The position numbers were made by a program, and so were the translations under genes. Positions 51,446 to 63,180 of a stretch of DNA of 64,000 bases are shown in pieces. The stretch comes from Halocaridina rubra (taxonomy: Eukaryota; Arthropoda; Malacostraca; Decapoda; Atyidae): positions 16,001 through 80,000 of the forward strand of contig JAXCGZ010016987.1 of the NCBI GenBank assembly GCA_037179515.1, written 5' to 3'. The stretch's first letter is position 1, and every line of letters starts with the position of its first letter. The notes under the pieces are model-generated. The model searched no databases and had not been told where the DNA came from. It saw only the letters and a program-made list of their open reading frames with translations.

Positions 51446-54010
51446 CCCTAGGTGGTGTGTCGTCAGTTCTGGAGATTTGTTTTGTGAAAATTGCTCTGTA
51501 CTTATACTTATCTCTGACTGCTTGTAAAAGAATTGGGTTGGTTCCAAATTCCTTCCCTCACCATATACCTATTGCAGCCTCCTCTCACAGTGGAGGAAGT
51601 TACCTGCCCACCATGCCTGTGACCATGCCCTTCCCGCCTCTGGATGAGGATGATGCATGATTTTAAGAATGGCCACTCTGGCATTTCTCGTCGTCCACCT
51701 TCAACACTAAGAGAATGCCACTTTCTTTAATTTCCAGACCCCCGCACCACAAACACTTAAGCCCTGGATCCAGCCAATATGCTTGCCACACCCCCACTAC
51801 TGTCCCAAAACACTGGGAGGCAGAGGTGAAAGCACAACTTAATGAAGATGTACAATTGGGCATCATCCAGTCTGTCTCACCTGGGGAGGTCACCGAGTAG
51901 TGCTCCAGGATGATGATGGTGACTACAAAATATGGCCACCCTAGAATCACCATGGAGATCCAATGCCTTAATGCCTTGTATATGAGGAAGACTCATCACA
52001 CCCTGCCTTCTTTGACATAGTGTGTGTGTCCTCAGATGCTCCTTCAAGACAGTGATAGATGCCTTCTGGGGCTTCCAATAGGCGAAGTTAGACAAGGAGA
52101 GTAGGACATTGATGACTTTCATCAGCCCCTGGTGGAGATATCAGTACTACTGCACCCCCTTGGACCACTGCTCAGCCTCAGATGCCCATACCTAATGGCT
52201 CGAGGATGCCATACAAGACTTTCCCCACAAATACAAGTGCATGGATTACACTCTGCTACATGAAAACAGCAGGGAACAGGCTTTCTATTACATCTAGGAC
52301 TTCCTGGTCAACTGTGCAAAGAACAGAATCACCCTCCAACCAAGAAAATGGGAATCCTACAAGCATCTCTCCACCAAGAAAATGTTCCCGATGCCAGCCC
52401 ACCCAACCAGCTGGTCTCCTTCCTGGCTAGGGCAGCCAACAAGGAACCTTTTAGGGAACTCCTAAGGAAATTGACAGGCAGGCAGGTGTACTGGGATGAC
52501 CAATGCTAGCTACAGTTCTGCTTGGCACAGGACACCATCTATCATCTAGCATAGGATGAACTCATTTACTATGACATCACCTGCCCCATAGTGGTAATCA
52601 CCAACTGGAGCAGAGACGACACCAGTTTTGTCATTTTACAGCATACTGCAAATGCATCTCTGTGGATGCACCCTTCTGTTGCAAAGGAGGGTAGCGCCTG
52701 GCTCTGTGTGGTAGCCATCACCTAAGCTCCGCTGTAGGAGAATGGGAGGTTCTGGAGGTCGTCTGGTATCTCCGCAAAGTGAGTTGTCCGACGCTAACAC
52801 TGGTGGTCTCTGAACATTTCCCCTTGGTGAAGTTCCTAGGGAATTGGGCCCTTGTAGCTGTAGTCAACCCAAGGTTATTTTGCCATAATGAGATGACTTT
52901 TCAGCATAAATTTACTGTGAAGTGCCTGCCTGCCAAAAGATATTTTGCTGCAGAGTACCTTTCCAGTTACCCTGCCTTAAGGGCTCCCCCAAATTCCGAG
53001 GACAACGACTAAAAAGATGACCAAGTAGCAGCCATGATGATGGTTACTGTGGTAGCACTAGGTCAGGAAGATGGTTCATCATGGACAAGGATACTGTCTC
53101 AAGGGCAGCTTCAGAGGACCCATTTTATCAACTTCTTGTAGCTTGAGAATTATCCGGTGATTGGCCTCACAAAAGGTGCACAAATTAATGTGTTTCTGCC
53201 CATTCTACGGCATGAGAGATAGACTAGCCATAGCCAAGAACTGGTCACATACATATGCGAGCAATGCTGCTTATGCCTGGTTCTGAAATCCCTCTGTCAC
53301 AAGATAGCACGAAATTAAATGCAGGTCATCAAGGATTGGACTCAATGCTTAGGCTAGCCAACGTCCTCCTCCCCACCTGTTTGTGGATAGACTCACGGGT
53401 TGGCTGGAGATTGCACACATCCACAGTGGTACCTCCTCCTGTAAAATCATTGCTAAGCTACTAAGATACTTCACCTGGTCAGGGGGCACCAGAGGAATTG
53501 TCAACGGATGGCGGTACTAACCTAGGGAGTGAGGAAATGCTAGCCTTCCTGAAGAGATGGGGGTTTAAGTACGATTATCCTTCACACACTACCCCCAGTC
53601 TAATGTCAGAGCCAAGATTGCTGTCAAGTCGGCTAAAAGGATTTTTTGATAAAACACAAATGCTAACTGCAGCTTTGGCCCAGAAAAAGCATCCCAGCCT
53701 CTACTTCAGTACCTAAACAAACTCCTTCAAAGTATACACAAGTCCCCCACACAGTTGGCAAAGGGAACACAATTCAGAGACGATGCAGTAACCACGAGGC
53801 AAAACTACAAAGTTGGTAGGTACTGGCATAGCACACTCCATCAACGTGAACTTCAGATGGCCCTCAACGAGGGCACACCTATGTTCCCCCTGGGACAAGT
53901 CGTGTGCCAAGTAGAGCCTCTGTCCATGGGCTGTCACATCAGGATACCAGATCCCACCTCAAAGCTGTGGGACAGAACTGGGATCATTATGGTGGCACAT
54001 CCACATTGAC
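51446..54010 (+). pseudogene. Gypsy pol remnant (element Gy2)
   Basis: RT entry: WEAEVKAQLNEDVQLGIIQS, EWCSRMMMVTTKYGHPRITM. Further RT pieces: KTVIDAFWGF, TLMTFISPWWRYQYYCTPLD, and FPHKYKCMDYTLLHENS (the Y-x-D-D box reads CMDYTLL). RNase H and the zinc region are heavily decayed. Integrase: PEELSTDGGTNLGSEEMLAF with LKRWGFKYDYPSHTTPSL and SRLKGFFDKTQML, the second catalytic D and the following region. Many stops and shifts. The pattern is that of K02A2.6-like Gypsy elements common in marine invertebrates. Confidence 0.75.
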
Positions 54011-54014
54011 TGTC

Positions 54015-54600
54015 ATAACACATAGCCTGTGGGGAGCTGCCAAAGGACTACAGACTCGATCAGCTCTAACCCAAACCTGTGATCAAGATTCAAGAAATTT
54101 AGAACATATGATTTTACAGGAAATGAATGATGGTATCCAGAGGAGCATCCAGAAAATTCTAAGTCATTCATTCTCAAGGCATATTCTGAGATATTCTTTT
54201 TTATTGTGAAAAAGTAGGCCCTTGGCAAGTAATCATGTACTTTTGATGAAATAGCATAGCGCCAATCACCAAAGTAAAGGGGGAATTCCGGACTCTGTTG
54301 GAATACATCTCTTTTTAAAAGTGAGCCCCAGAAATTTACTTGAAGGAAGAGGACCAAATATATCTAAATAGATAAATTCATAGCTTCCAAACAGTGGTGT
54401 AAAATTAGCAGTAAGGGCAAGAGTATGATGCTGGACCTGAGCCTGTTGCAGGATGTACACTCTTGTCCAATTTTTACAAGCATGGTCCATATTGAGCCGA
54501 AACTACGTAGCCTTGATGAAGCGTGACATCCTTTTGATCCCAGGATGTGAAATATTATGTAAAAGCTGGAAAAACTTATTAATGGCAAGATTAGGGTTGT
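54015..54600 (-). pseudogene. Gypsy integrase fragment, minus strand
   Basis: Minus strand: FFQLLHNISHPGIKRMSRFI (H-H part of the zinc domain), then GSIWTMLVKIGQECTSC (C-C part), QQAQVQHHTLALTANFTPLF, FIYLDIFGPLPSSKFLGLTF. These match the start of a Gypsy integrase (first catalytic D in YLDIFGPLP). Two or three frame changes. Distinct from Gy2, which lies on the + strand. Confidence 0.72.
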
Positions 54601-56489
54601 TATTAAATAAGGCTCTCCAGCTATTACCTTCAAATCAAAGTTAATTTTGTTGTAATAGTTTAGATTGTTCTTCCTTGTTGCTTTCTCAGTTTCTTTTTTC
54701 TCAGGCAGAACATCTTGGATAATATACTCCATCAACAGCACGCAGTGGTCACTTTTTTTGGTTGGTGGCTCATACTCAATTTTGTCAATATCCAATATCG
54801 TGAATACTAGATTAAGTAGTGATGATTCATCTTTACCTTTGGCCCTCGTTTGTTCCAATACATATTGGTGCAGGAAATTTTCTTGTATACAATCTAGGTA
54901 TCCCCCAAAAGAATCTTCCTCACTGTGCAGATCAAGACTAGTTCAATCTCTCTCACAATGATTAAATCCCCAGATTATCACTGACTTCTTTTAACAACTG
55001 CTTGTTTGATCAGTGAGTTCGTTTATGCAGTCACAAGATCTTTCATTTTTTATATTACTATTTTTCGGTATCTACATATCCCAATATCACTTTCTTTTCC
55101 AGGTGATGTTTACAACTTAGTTTATAACTTCAAGATGTTGGCTTATATGCAACATCTATCATAATGCTCTCTGAGAGAGCAATAAGAAACTCCTTGAACA
55201 TGCTTTCTATAGCAAAGTTTACATCTTCAACCAGAAAACTTTCACTCCACCAGTTCTCTTACATCACTCAACCCTCATTATACTCAAACCATTAGGGAAA
55301 ACTCTGACACTGTTTATATCTTCACATAACTTAGTTTCTGTAACTGCTACTATATCTACCTTATGGTCGTGTATCCAATCCTTTAATGTTACTCCCTTAC
55401 CAGCTTACCCCATTGGTATTCATGTACTGCAAATTTAATGAGGTTGCATCCCCTGATTTCCTAGCTTTCCCTTATCACCCATTTTATTGGATGAACAATG
55501 AAGCAAAAATTTCTCTTCACTTCTTCAATTCTTAACTCTTATAATCTTTCATTTTCTTGGAACCAGCTTTTAACCTTTTCCATCTCTTCCTGTGCTATAT
55601 ATGGATGAGTGAATACTGTTCTGAGTTCTTAAAAGTCTATTAGGTTTTTGACCTTAACAATAATTCGTTGCACATGTCCCCTCTCAAAGATTGCTTTCAT
55701 TATTCTTGCCTTTCCCCACCTGGTGTATTTACCAATTCAGTGAATGTTGTAAACTCTCTGGACCACATACTACTTCAGAGTTTCTTATCAGGTCTAGAAC
55801 CCTAGCTTTATTATGTTTATGTCTTTCCTGCCATGTTGAGTCCTGGGATTCCCATATGCTTGAGAATATCACTGACTTGTTCTAGCAACTGCTTGTTTGA
55901 TAAGTGGGTTCGCTGTTTAAGTCACAAGCTCTTTCATATTTTTCCTATTACCCTTTCTCTGTACCTACATATTCTAATATCACCTCCCTCACTGCCTCCA
56001 CTACTGCCACATTTTTTTTCACTGCCTTTGCATTGAATCTTTTAATACTCTCACCCCGTATGCAGTTCCTGAAAATCTCTTCTAAACTATTCAATATTTT
56101 GCTTTATCTGAATGTTCCAAGCTGCAGTCCCATCTCCCTCTGAAGAAGCAGTGAATTAGGATTTAATTAATTTAAGCTATCACCCAACTTTTTGTTGTTA
56201 ACCTCTTATTTGGAAATTCAAACATCCAAGTTTTTTCTTTTCCCCTTCTAGCTTTTTATTTTATTTATTTTTTTATTAATGTTGACAGTTAGTTTCTTTC
56301 CTCCCCTTGTGTCTTATCATAACTCTCTAAATTTTTTAATTTTCTCTTACCATGTAATTTTCTTTTGCATTACACTCTAATTTTCTTTCATTTCTCTTTT
56401 GACATTTTGAAATTTGTCATCCAAATTCTGTACAATATCCTTTAAAAGGGCTGAATATGATATTGTCACTATTCTTAGGGCCTCTCCCT
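54600..56489 (-). pseudogene. CR1-type copy D, 5' part, decayed
   Basis: Minus-strand ORF1 region near 56000-56150 (AAWNIQIKQNIE-like) and 55690-55900 (an LDLIRNSEVVCGPESLQ-like match to copy A). Endonuclease near 55300-55420 (HKVDIVAVTETKLCEDINSV). The open piece 54640-54858 reads GKDESSLLNLVFTILDIDKI with KSDHCVLLMEYIIQDVLPEK. It stops before the RT and joins the integrase fragment near 54600. Its 5' side is interrupted by the Gypsy LTR at 56490. Confidence 0.72.
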
Positions 56490-56929
56490 TGTTGTGTCTG
56501 AGATACCCCTTTAACGAGTATTAAGTTTCTATTGTACACTTAGGAAGTGTTTTCTATTATTTAGGTTTGACACCCACAAATAATGTGTTTCGATCCTTCT
56601 AACAAGCGTTTCGATTATGTGTTTCAATCCTTCATACAAGGATTTTGATCCTTCTTACAAGGGATTTGATCAAATCCAGTATTATTGATTGTTTTCATGT
56701 CATTTATGTATTTTGTTTAGTTTTATGATTTATACTCTTCTAAAAATGGCGTATCAAAATAAAATCAGTTAGAGAATAGTTGTGTATACATATCCACCCC
56801 ACTTCATCTCTATAAACTTAATGACGAGAATGGGATATGTATCATAATGACCACACATCATACACAATTATAGAGCTTCATAGAGCTTTACAACCATCTA
56901 CTTATCTTGAACAGTTAAGAAACATAACA
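56490..56929 (+). repeat. Gy3 5' LTR
   Basis: 440 bp. Internal TCGATCCTTCTAACAAG-type short repeats (ATCCTTCTTACAAG) occur several times in tandem. Confidence 0.88.
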
Positions 56930-57053
56930 GTGGCGATGAGGATGGGATATGTATTATAATGACTACACATCATTCACAATTATACAGCTTCATAGAGCTT
57001 TACAACCACTACTTATCTTGAACAGGTAAGAAATATAATAGTGGCAACGAGTG
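56930..57053 (+). repeat. Tandem duplicate of the LTR end and primer-binding start
   Basis: After GTGGCGATGAGG the sequence repeats the last ~115 bp of the LTR (GATGGGATATGTATTATAAT ... TAAGAAATATAATA) and then has GTGGCAACGAGTGG. The 3' LTR has no such second copy. Confidence 0.8.
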
Positions 57054-57119
57054 GTAACAACACCAGGCAGAGGAGGCAGCACATCTGGCACCAACCAAGT
57101 TTTGGCAGGAGTGCATAAC

Positions 57120-57990
57120 CAGTCCACAGCAGTCTACCACAACCATTGTGTTTGATCTACCCTTGCCTAGAGCGTTTTCCATACAAAAAGGAACCTGCCA
57201 CTATTGCACAAAGGTGGAGTAAGTGGACAGATTTATTTGACATCTACCTGAAAGCCATAGGAGTCACCAAGGATGAGCAGAAGCATGCCCTATTACTCCA
57301 TGTAGCAGGCCTAGAGGTATAGGAGGTGTATGAAACCCTCACACCTGCAGGTAACACCCTCCAACAAACAATTGATTGCCTAAATTCCTATTTTGCTCCT
57401 AAAATTAATTTTAGACATGAGAGATTAAGGCTTAGCCAGTGCACCCATGCAAGTAAATCTGTTGATGCTTTTGTTACCAAGTAGAAAGAATTAGGGTCTA
57501 CTTGTGAGTTCAATAACAAGGAGGATGTCATAATAGATCAGGTTATAGCCAAATGTAATTCACATGAACTTAGAAAAAACTTGCTTCAGGAGAAAACCCT
57601 AACATTAGATAAAGTTTTAGATACAGCTAGGATTCTGGAAGCAGCAATTTCTCAAGTTCAAGCCATTTAGGGTTCACAAAATAATTCTCAGGTCAATAAA
57701 GTGTCCTCCCAGTATGATAAACGGCAATGGCAACAAGGAAAGAACACGACATTTCAAAGGAAACCTGAGGGTAAACAATCCACAAATACAAAACCATGAT
57801 TCAGGTGTGGTAAGGCAGGACATTATCCCAGTGACAGGACCAAGTGTCCAGCAACTGACAAGAAATGCAACAGTTGTGGACGCAATGGTCATTTCAGTAA
57901 CATGTGTAGGCTCCACAAAACAGAGAAAACATCAATTATGCCTCAGTTTAACCTTAAACACAACAAAATGGTTAGTCAGACAAGCCATCA
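57120..57990 (+). pseudogene. Gy3 gag
   Basis: Frame: FSIQKEPATIAQRWSKWTDL, FDIYLKAIGVTKDEQKHALL, LHVAGLEV then stop, NTLQQTIDCLNSYFAPKINF and RHERLRLSQCTHASKSVDAF. Downstream are CEFNNKEDVIIDQVIAKCNS and ARILEAAISQVQAI, the classical Gypsy gag order. Two zinc knuckles: FRCGKAGHYPSDRTKC (its first Cys is now TGA) and CNSCGRNGHFSNMC (intact). At least four in-frame stops. Confidence 0.82.
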
Positions 57991-58039
57991 GAGCAATTAG
58001 ATAGCAGTAAGCCAGAATTTACTTTTCAATTAAACTCAA

Positions 58040-60545
58040 TAAGTAGCAAAGACAAGAGGTTAATGATTACAGTAAACATAAGCAGTGTGCCGGTTGTCAT
58101 GCAGGTTGACACAGCAGCAGATGTCTCCGTAATGTCAGAACAGCTGGCATGCAAAATACCTAATTTGTCCATAGGAGCTTGCAATAAAGTTCTGTGGGAT
58201 TACAATGCACACAACATCGAGGTAGTAGGTTCAGCCAAGGATAATATTCAGTATGATCAGCAGACAACACAGGATCTGCCCCTCACCATTGTGAAAGACC
58301 AAGGTCAGACACAAATGGGTTTAAATTGGTTGAAACATTTTCAGTTAAACTGGTCGGAAACTATGAAGGCTCTGAAGGTAGAAAATAAAACTATTACCCC
58401 TGTTAGTGATGTGTTTTCAGAATTTGAGGAAATTTTTACTGAAGGGCGTGGCACAGTAAAAAGCATAAAGGCAACCTTGGTTTTGCAATCTGATGCAACA
58501 CCCAAGTCTTTTGCTTTTAGATCCACTCCAATTGTCTCGGAGGCCTCAGTTGAAGAGAAATGTATTCAGACTGGGGAACCCCATTAATTCCAGTAATAAA
58601 ACAATCACAAGAATACTGTACAATAAATACTCATTTAGGGTTATTTCTTCTCAAAAGACTACCATATGGAGTAGCCAGCAGTTCCACAATATGGCAGCAA
58701 GCAATAGATAAGATATTCAATAGATTGTCCAGAGTATTTTGTGTCATTGATGACATATTAGTATCAGGAAAGGACGAGAGAGAGCATCACAAAAGACAAG
58801 TAGCAGTATTGAAACGCATCCAAGACAATGGAATGAAACTAAAAAAGAGCAAGTGTTATTTTAAAGTTTCAGCAATTGAATATTTAGGGTTCAAAATAAA
58901 TGTCAGGGTATTCACAAGACAGATGACAAAGTCAGGGCAGTACAGTCAGCAAAAGTGCCTGAAAATGTCAAGCAGCTACAGTCATTTTTAGGCCTTGTGA
59001 CATTTTACAGAAAGTTCATTAAAGACTTAGCTATCCTAGCAGAACCACTATATTGATTGTTAAACAAAGATGTAGCATGGCATTGGTCAGTGGACTGTCA
59101 GCAGTCATTTGAGAAGATAAAAGCAGAAATAACTTCTCCAAAGTTCTTGATGCATTCAGAATGGACTTCCCTGTAAAACTAGTGTGTGACACCTCACAGA
59201 TAGGCAAAGGTGCAATTTTAGCTCATGTCATGCCTGACTGCACAGAAAAGCTAATTGCTTATGCATCTAGGTTGTTGAATAAGGCAGAAAGAAACTATTC
59301 ACATATTGAAAGGGAGGGCTTTGCACTAGTGTATGCTGTAAAAAAATTCCACATATACCTATATGGCAAGAAGGAATTTAAGTTAGTCACTGACCACAAA
59401 CCATTATATACCATTTTGGGTCCCAAAGCAGGTTTACCCACTCTAGTTGCTGCATGACTACAAAGGTGGGCTATCATTTTAGTGGCTTATAATTGCACAT
59501 TAGAGTACAAGTCTACTACCAAGATAGGAAATGCAGACACACTATCTCGCTTACCCGTAGACAAACCTCCTTACAGATCATGATGTCAGTATTTTGTTGT
59601 TAGACAGCTACAACTTACCTATCATAGATAAACATATAGCTAAAAGCACAAAACAGGATCCAATATTGTTCAAGATACTTCAAAATTTACTTACTGGTCA
59701 AGGTTCAACAATGACTCAGGAAGAATGTACACCATTGGTGGCAGTATAGTTTGAACTTAGTGCGAAACAGGATTGCATATTACGTGGGGCCAGAGTTGTT
59801 ATTCCTAAGCAGCTTAGGGAACTGGTACTTACTGACCTACATGAGGATCACCAGGGTATTGTAATATCTAAAGCAATAGCTAGAAGTTACAGGTGGTGGC
59901 CAAGAATGGACAAGAACATTGAAATGTCTGTTTGGAAAGTACGGCTTGTTCCATCAATCAAAATAATCCCAAACCAGCACGTCTGCACCCCTTGGAATAT
60001 CCTAGACATGCTTGGCAATGGCTACACATTGACTTTGCTGGCCCATTTCTGGGATATTCTTACTTAATTTTGTTGATGCTTACAATAAATGGCCAGAGAT
60101 AATTCCAATGTAGTCAACTACCTCACTTTGCACTATCAAAGCACTAATGCCGCTTTTTGCAGTCCATAGTCTGCCAGAGTGCATTGTATCTGATAATGGT
60201 CCTCAGTTTTCTTCTCAGGAATTCAAGGATTTTTTTTTATGTAAATAGTATTCTACACACCTTTTCTGCACCGTATCATCCTGCTACAATTGGGGAGGCT
60301 GAGATATTTGTCCAAACATTGAAGCATAACATGCAATGTCGACATGCCTTGTATGCTACTGTTCCTATTAGCAAAAGTAAATTTCTCTTAAGTTATTGAA
60401 TTACTCTGCATGCAACCACGGGTATGGCACCATCAGTTTTGTTGATGGGGAGGAGGATTAAGACTAAGTTAGATCTGATGTTGCCTGATATTCCTAGCGA
60501 TCAACAGAACAAAGGCTGAACACAATTACAACACCGAAAGGGGAT
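58040..60545 (+). pseudogene. Gy3 pol (protease, RT, RNase H, integrase)
   Basis: Protease: VVMQVDTAADVSVMSEQLAC (DTA in place of DTG/DSG). Linker: MGLNWLKHFQLNWSETMKAL. RT: WGTPLIPVIKQSQEYC runs directly into INTHLGLFLLKRLPYGVASS, so the segment with the first catalytic Asp is deleted. The second motif reads VFCVIDDILVSGK. RNase H: VKLVCDTSQIGKGAILAHVM, AERNYSHIEREGFALVYAVK, LVTDHKPLYTILGPKAGLPT. Integrase: LRELVLTDLHEDHQGIVISK and RSYRWWPRMDKN, a decayed core (WLHIDFAGPFLGYSYLIL-like, broken), LYLIMVLSFLL, FSAPYHPATIGEAEIFVQTL, TGMAPSVLLMGRRIKTKLDL. Multiple shifts. Inactive. Confidence 0.85.
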
Positions 60546-61009
60546 GTAATACTTTCAGCCTTCATCTCCAGTATTTGTATAATCATACACAAGATCAGAC
60601 AAGTGGATAACTGGGGAAATTCACTAAGAGCTGGGAATATGCATTATGATGTTCGAGTAAATGGGTATGTAATGAAGAGACACATTGATCAGCTAAAGCC
60701 TTCTTGGTCTGACAATAGACACAACCTCTCAGCAGATCAGTCTGATACTGAACTAACTCTTGATTCCAGAAATGGAGTGAAACCAGCCATGAACACAGAG
60801 GTTTCATTTTCAGCAGACACGCTAACAGTGCCTTTACCCCAGAGACCAGTTGCACGCAGGGTATTGCCTAATAGGGCAACCCGGGGAATAGCTCCTAAGA
60901 AATTAGATTTGTAACCATGCATGATATTATGGTGATATAGATATTAAGACAAGACATATTTTGCATATACCCATACATGTACTCAAAAACTCTTTAAGGG
61001 GGAAGGAAG
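60546..61009 (+). pseudogene. Gy3 integrase C-terminal tail and polypurine tract
   Basis: Frame GNSLRAGNMHYDVRVNGYVM with KRHIDQLKPSWSDNRHNL is the GPY/chromo-like end of integrase (RHxDQLxP). It runs open to PKKLDL and stop at 60914. AAGGGGGAAGGAAG precedes the 3' LTR. Confidence 0.72.
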
Positions 61010-61428
61010 TGTTGTGTCTAAGATACCCCTTTAGCTAGTGCTAAGTTTCTATTGTACGCTCAGGAAGTGTTTTCTATTATATAGGTTTGACACCCTCAAA
61101 TAATGTGTTTCAATCCTTCTAACAAGTGTTTTGATAATATGTTTCGATCCTTCTTACAAAGGATTTGATCTTATCCAGTATTATTGATTTTTCTCATGTC
61201 ATTTATGTATTTTGTTTAGTTTTAGAATTTATACTCTCCTACAAATGGCATAACGAAATAAAATAAGTCATAGTATAGTTATGTATATATATCCACCCCA
61301 CTTCATCTCTATAGCTTTAAACACGAGAATAGGATATGTATTATAATGACAACACATAATACACAATCATAGAGCTTCATAGAGCTTTACAACCATCTAC
61401 TTATCTTGAACAGGTAAGAAACATAACA
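61010..61428 (+). repeat. Gy3 3' LTR
   Basis: 419 bp, same ends as the 5' LTR but lacking part of the internal short tandem repeat. Confidence 0.88.
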
Positions 61429-61544
61429 TCCCCCTCCCGCCAACCACGGAGATTCTCTTCCATCCCTTCCCAGTCCGTGTATGGGGAGGTTGATAGTGAG
61501 AAAGCAGCTGGCATCTATAACTCAAGGGTGTGGATGTTTCCCAG

Positions 61545-61545
<1 letters not shown>
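61429..61545 (-). other. Possible 5' continuation of CR1 copy D
   Basis: On the - strand it contains CCTCCCCATACACGGACTGG and GGCGGGAGGGGGA, resembling the GC-rich 5' leader of CR1 copy A (CCTCCCCCACCCATGGGTCC). Short, so the match is weak. Confidence 0.4.
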
Positions 61546-61611
<66 letters not shown>

Positions 61612-61645
61612 TATACATATGCATATGCATAAGCATATGCATATG

Positions 61646-61685
<40 letters not shown>

Positions 61686-61738
61686 CATATACATATATAC
61701 ATATACATATACATGTACATATACATATACATATGCAT

Positions 61739-61822
<84 letters not shown>
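61546..61822. repeat. (TA)n / (ACATAT)n / (GCATAT)n compound microsatellite
   Basis: TA tracts at 61546-61600 and 61745-61822 enclose ~140 bp of hexamers ACATAT and GCATAT with higher-order blocks. Purine/pyrimidine alternation is kept throughout. Confidence 0.95.
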
Positions 61823-61829
<7 letters not shown>

Positions 61830-62700
61830 TAAACTTAGGAGAGATTTTCTTAAGGTTCTTACAGATAATTAAATCCTTGTTCTTTTTAAGATTATTAAGT
61901 ACTTTGAAGTCGTTTGTTGTAAAGATGTTTTCTGCATTTTGGGATCTCTTTTTTAGTAGGGATATAGTGTTATTTGCAATACCCTTGAGATCAGCATACA
62001 TTTCGTTTTCATTATTGTTTCTATGAATGGGTGATCCTATTTGTTTGTTCACCATTGACTCCATATATACATATAAATCAAATTTAGGATATTTTGGTGA
62101 AAAATATCAGTGATCAACACTGAAAGACAAAAGCCATTTTTCTCCTCTTGTAAAGGTTCTATAAGACAAATTAATTATAACCTTATTAGGATCGAGGGAT
62201 GGAGGTTTATAAAAAGCTCCCAAATCATGTAAATTGCGTGCATGAGTTAGAGAGATCTGATTTTTTTAATTGTCCACACTTTTGAGAATAAAATGTAACA
62301 CGTGATTAAAATCTAGAAATGATAGTTTGTCTATAACAATATCGCGAGCTGCTGATAGTTTGTTATATAAACATCAACTTTTTTCCTTTTTGTTTCAGTT
62401 CACTCTCCAGAAGATATCGTTGCCATTCATAGTAAAATTTCTTTCTCTCAAGCTGTTTTCTATATAGTTTAAAGCGTACAAATTTTGGAATCACACTGTA
62501 AAGCATACATCTTTCTAAAAATAAAACATCAAGTTTTGCCTTCTCCCACTTTTGCAGACACTTCTCTCATTGTCGAACTTTTAGCCACACTTGCCGGCCG
62601 TATCTATTTATTATAACATCTGAGACAGTTTTAGTTTCTGGAAAACGTATTTTTGTAAGGAATTGTAGAACGATCACCAGCCAGTACATTTTCAAATTTT
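61830..62700 (-). pseudogene. Penelope-like element, N-terminal part, inverted
   Basis: Minus-strand order: VSDVIINRYGRQVWLKV, EKCLQKWEKAKLDVLFLERC, LYSVIPKFVRFKLYRKQLER, FYYEWQRYLLESELKQKGK. Then ARNLHDLGAFYKPPSLDPNK, LSYRTFTRGEKWLLSFSVDH, SPKYPKFDLYVYMESMVNKQ and [19 protein letters not shown]. This is the N-terminal half of a Penelope-like polyprotein up to the first RT motif. A few stops break it. It ends at (TA)n on the left. The orientation is opposite to the RT and endonuclease part at 62860-64000. Confidence 0.78.
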
Positions 62701-62859
62701 TATTCCAATTGTCTTCTACACTATCTTGCAACGTTTCAAACTTGCACTGAGTTCATATTCTGCCTACACATACAAAAACAGAACAAAGCAGCAAAACTCA
62801 ATATATGTACAAAGAAATAACAACGAAAAACAATGCTAAAATGAGTGCCATGTTTTTTT

Positions 62860-62945
62860 TAAACTAGTGTTCTATAGAAGATATTTTGATGATACTTTTG
62901 TAATATTTGAAGAGAAGAACAATCTTAGTGAAAAAAATTCTTGAA
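62860..62945 (+). pseudogene. Penelope-like RT catalytic segment
   Basis: Reads LVFYRRYFDDTFVIFEEKNN with LSEK. The Y-F-D-D box (DD codons 62888-62893) is the RT catalytic motif in its Penelope form (R-Y-x-D-D-T-F). A SINE insertion cuts the frame at 62946. Confidence 0.82.
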
Positions 62946-62952
62946 TTGCCTA

Positions 62953-63000
<48 letters not shown>

Positions 63001-63180
63001 CTTTATTTCCATTTTACAATGGGTATTCGTCAGCCAGGACAAGCCCCCAACCCCCCACTGTGATGTCCACCCACAGCAGTTCCTGCCAGTAAACAGCTTA
63101 AACTCTCGGTCTTGGACGGGGACCGATCTTTCGACCTCGTGAATGCGAAGCCAGCGCGTTACCACTGTACTAGCCAGCAT
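62946..63180 (-). mobile_element. tRNA-derived SINE S1 inserted in the Penelope-like ORF
   Basis: Same sequence as 6015-6204, here with a (TTA)n tail on the - strand (62955-62998 AATAAT on +). The Penelope frame continues on both sides. A clear target duplication could not be marked because the tail is repetitive. Confidence 0.82.

Larger units (their letters stand above)
56490..61428 (+). mobile_element. Gypsy LTR retrotransposon (Gy3) with both LTRs
   Basis: LTRs at 56490-56929 (440 bp) and 61010-61428 (419 bp), both TGTTGTGTCT...AACATAACA. Flanking pentamers TCCCT (56485-56489) and TCCCC (61429-61433) are a near-match target duplication. GTGGCGATGAGG after the 5' LTR resembles a Gypsy primer-binding start, and AAGGGGGAAGGAAG before the 3' LTR is the polypurine tract. 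gag and pol are present but damaged. It seems inserted in CR1 copy D. Confidence 0.88.

Noticed and set aside
56490..61428. Envelope gene making Gy3 an errantivirus-like element
   Set aside because: After the integrase tail there is a stop, the polypurine tract and the LTR; no additional ORF.
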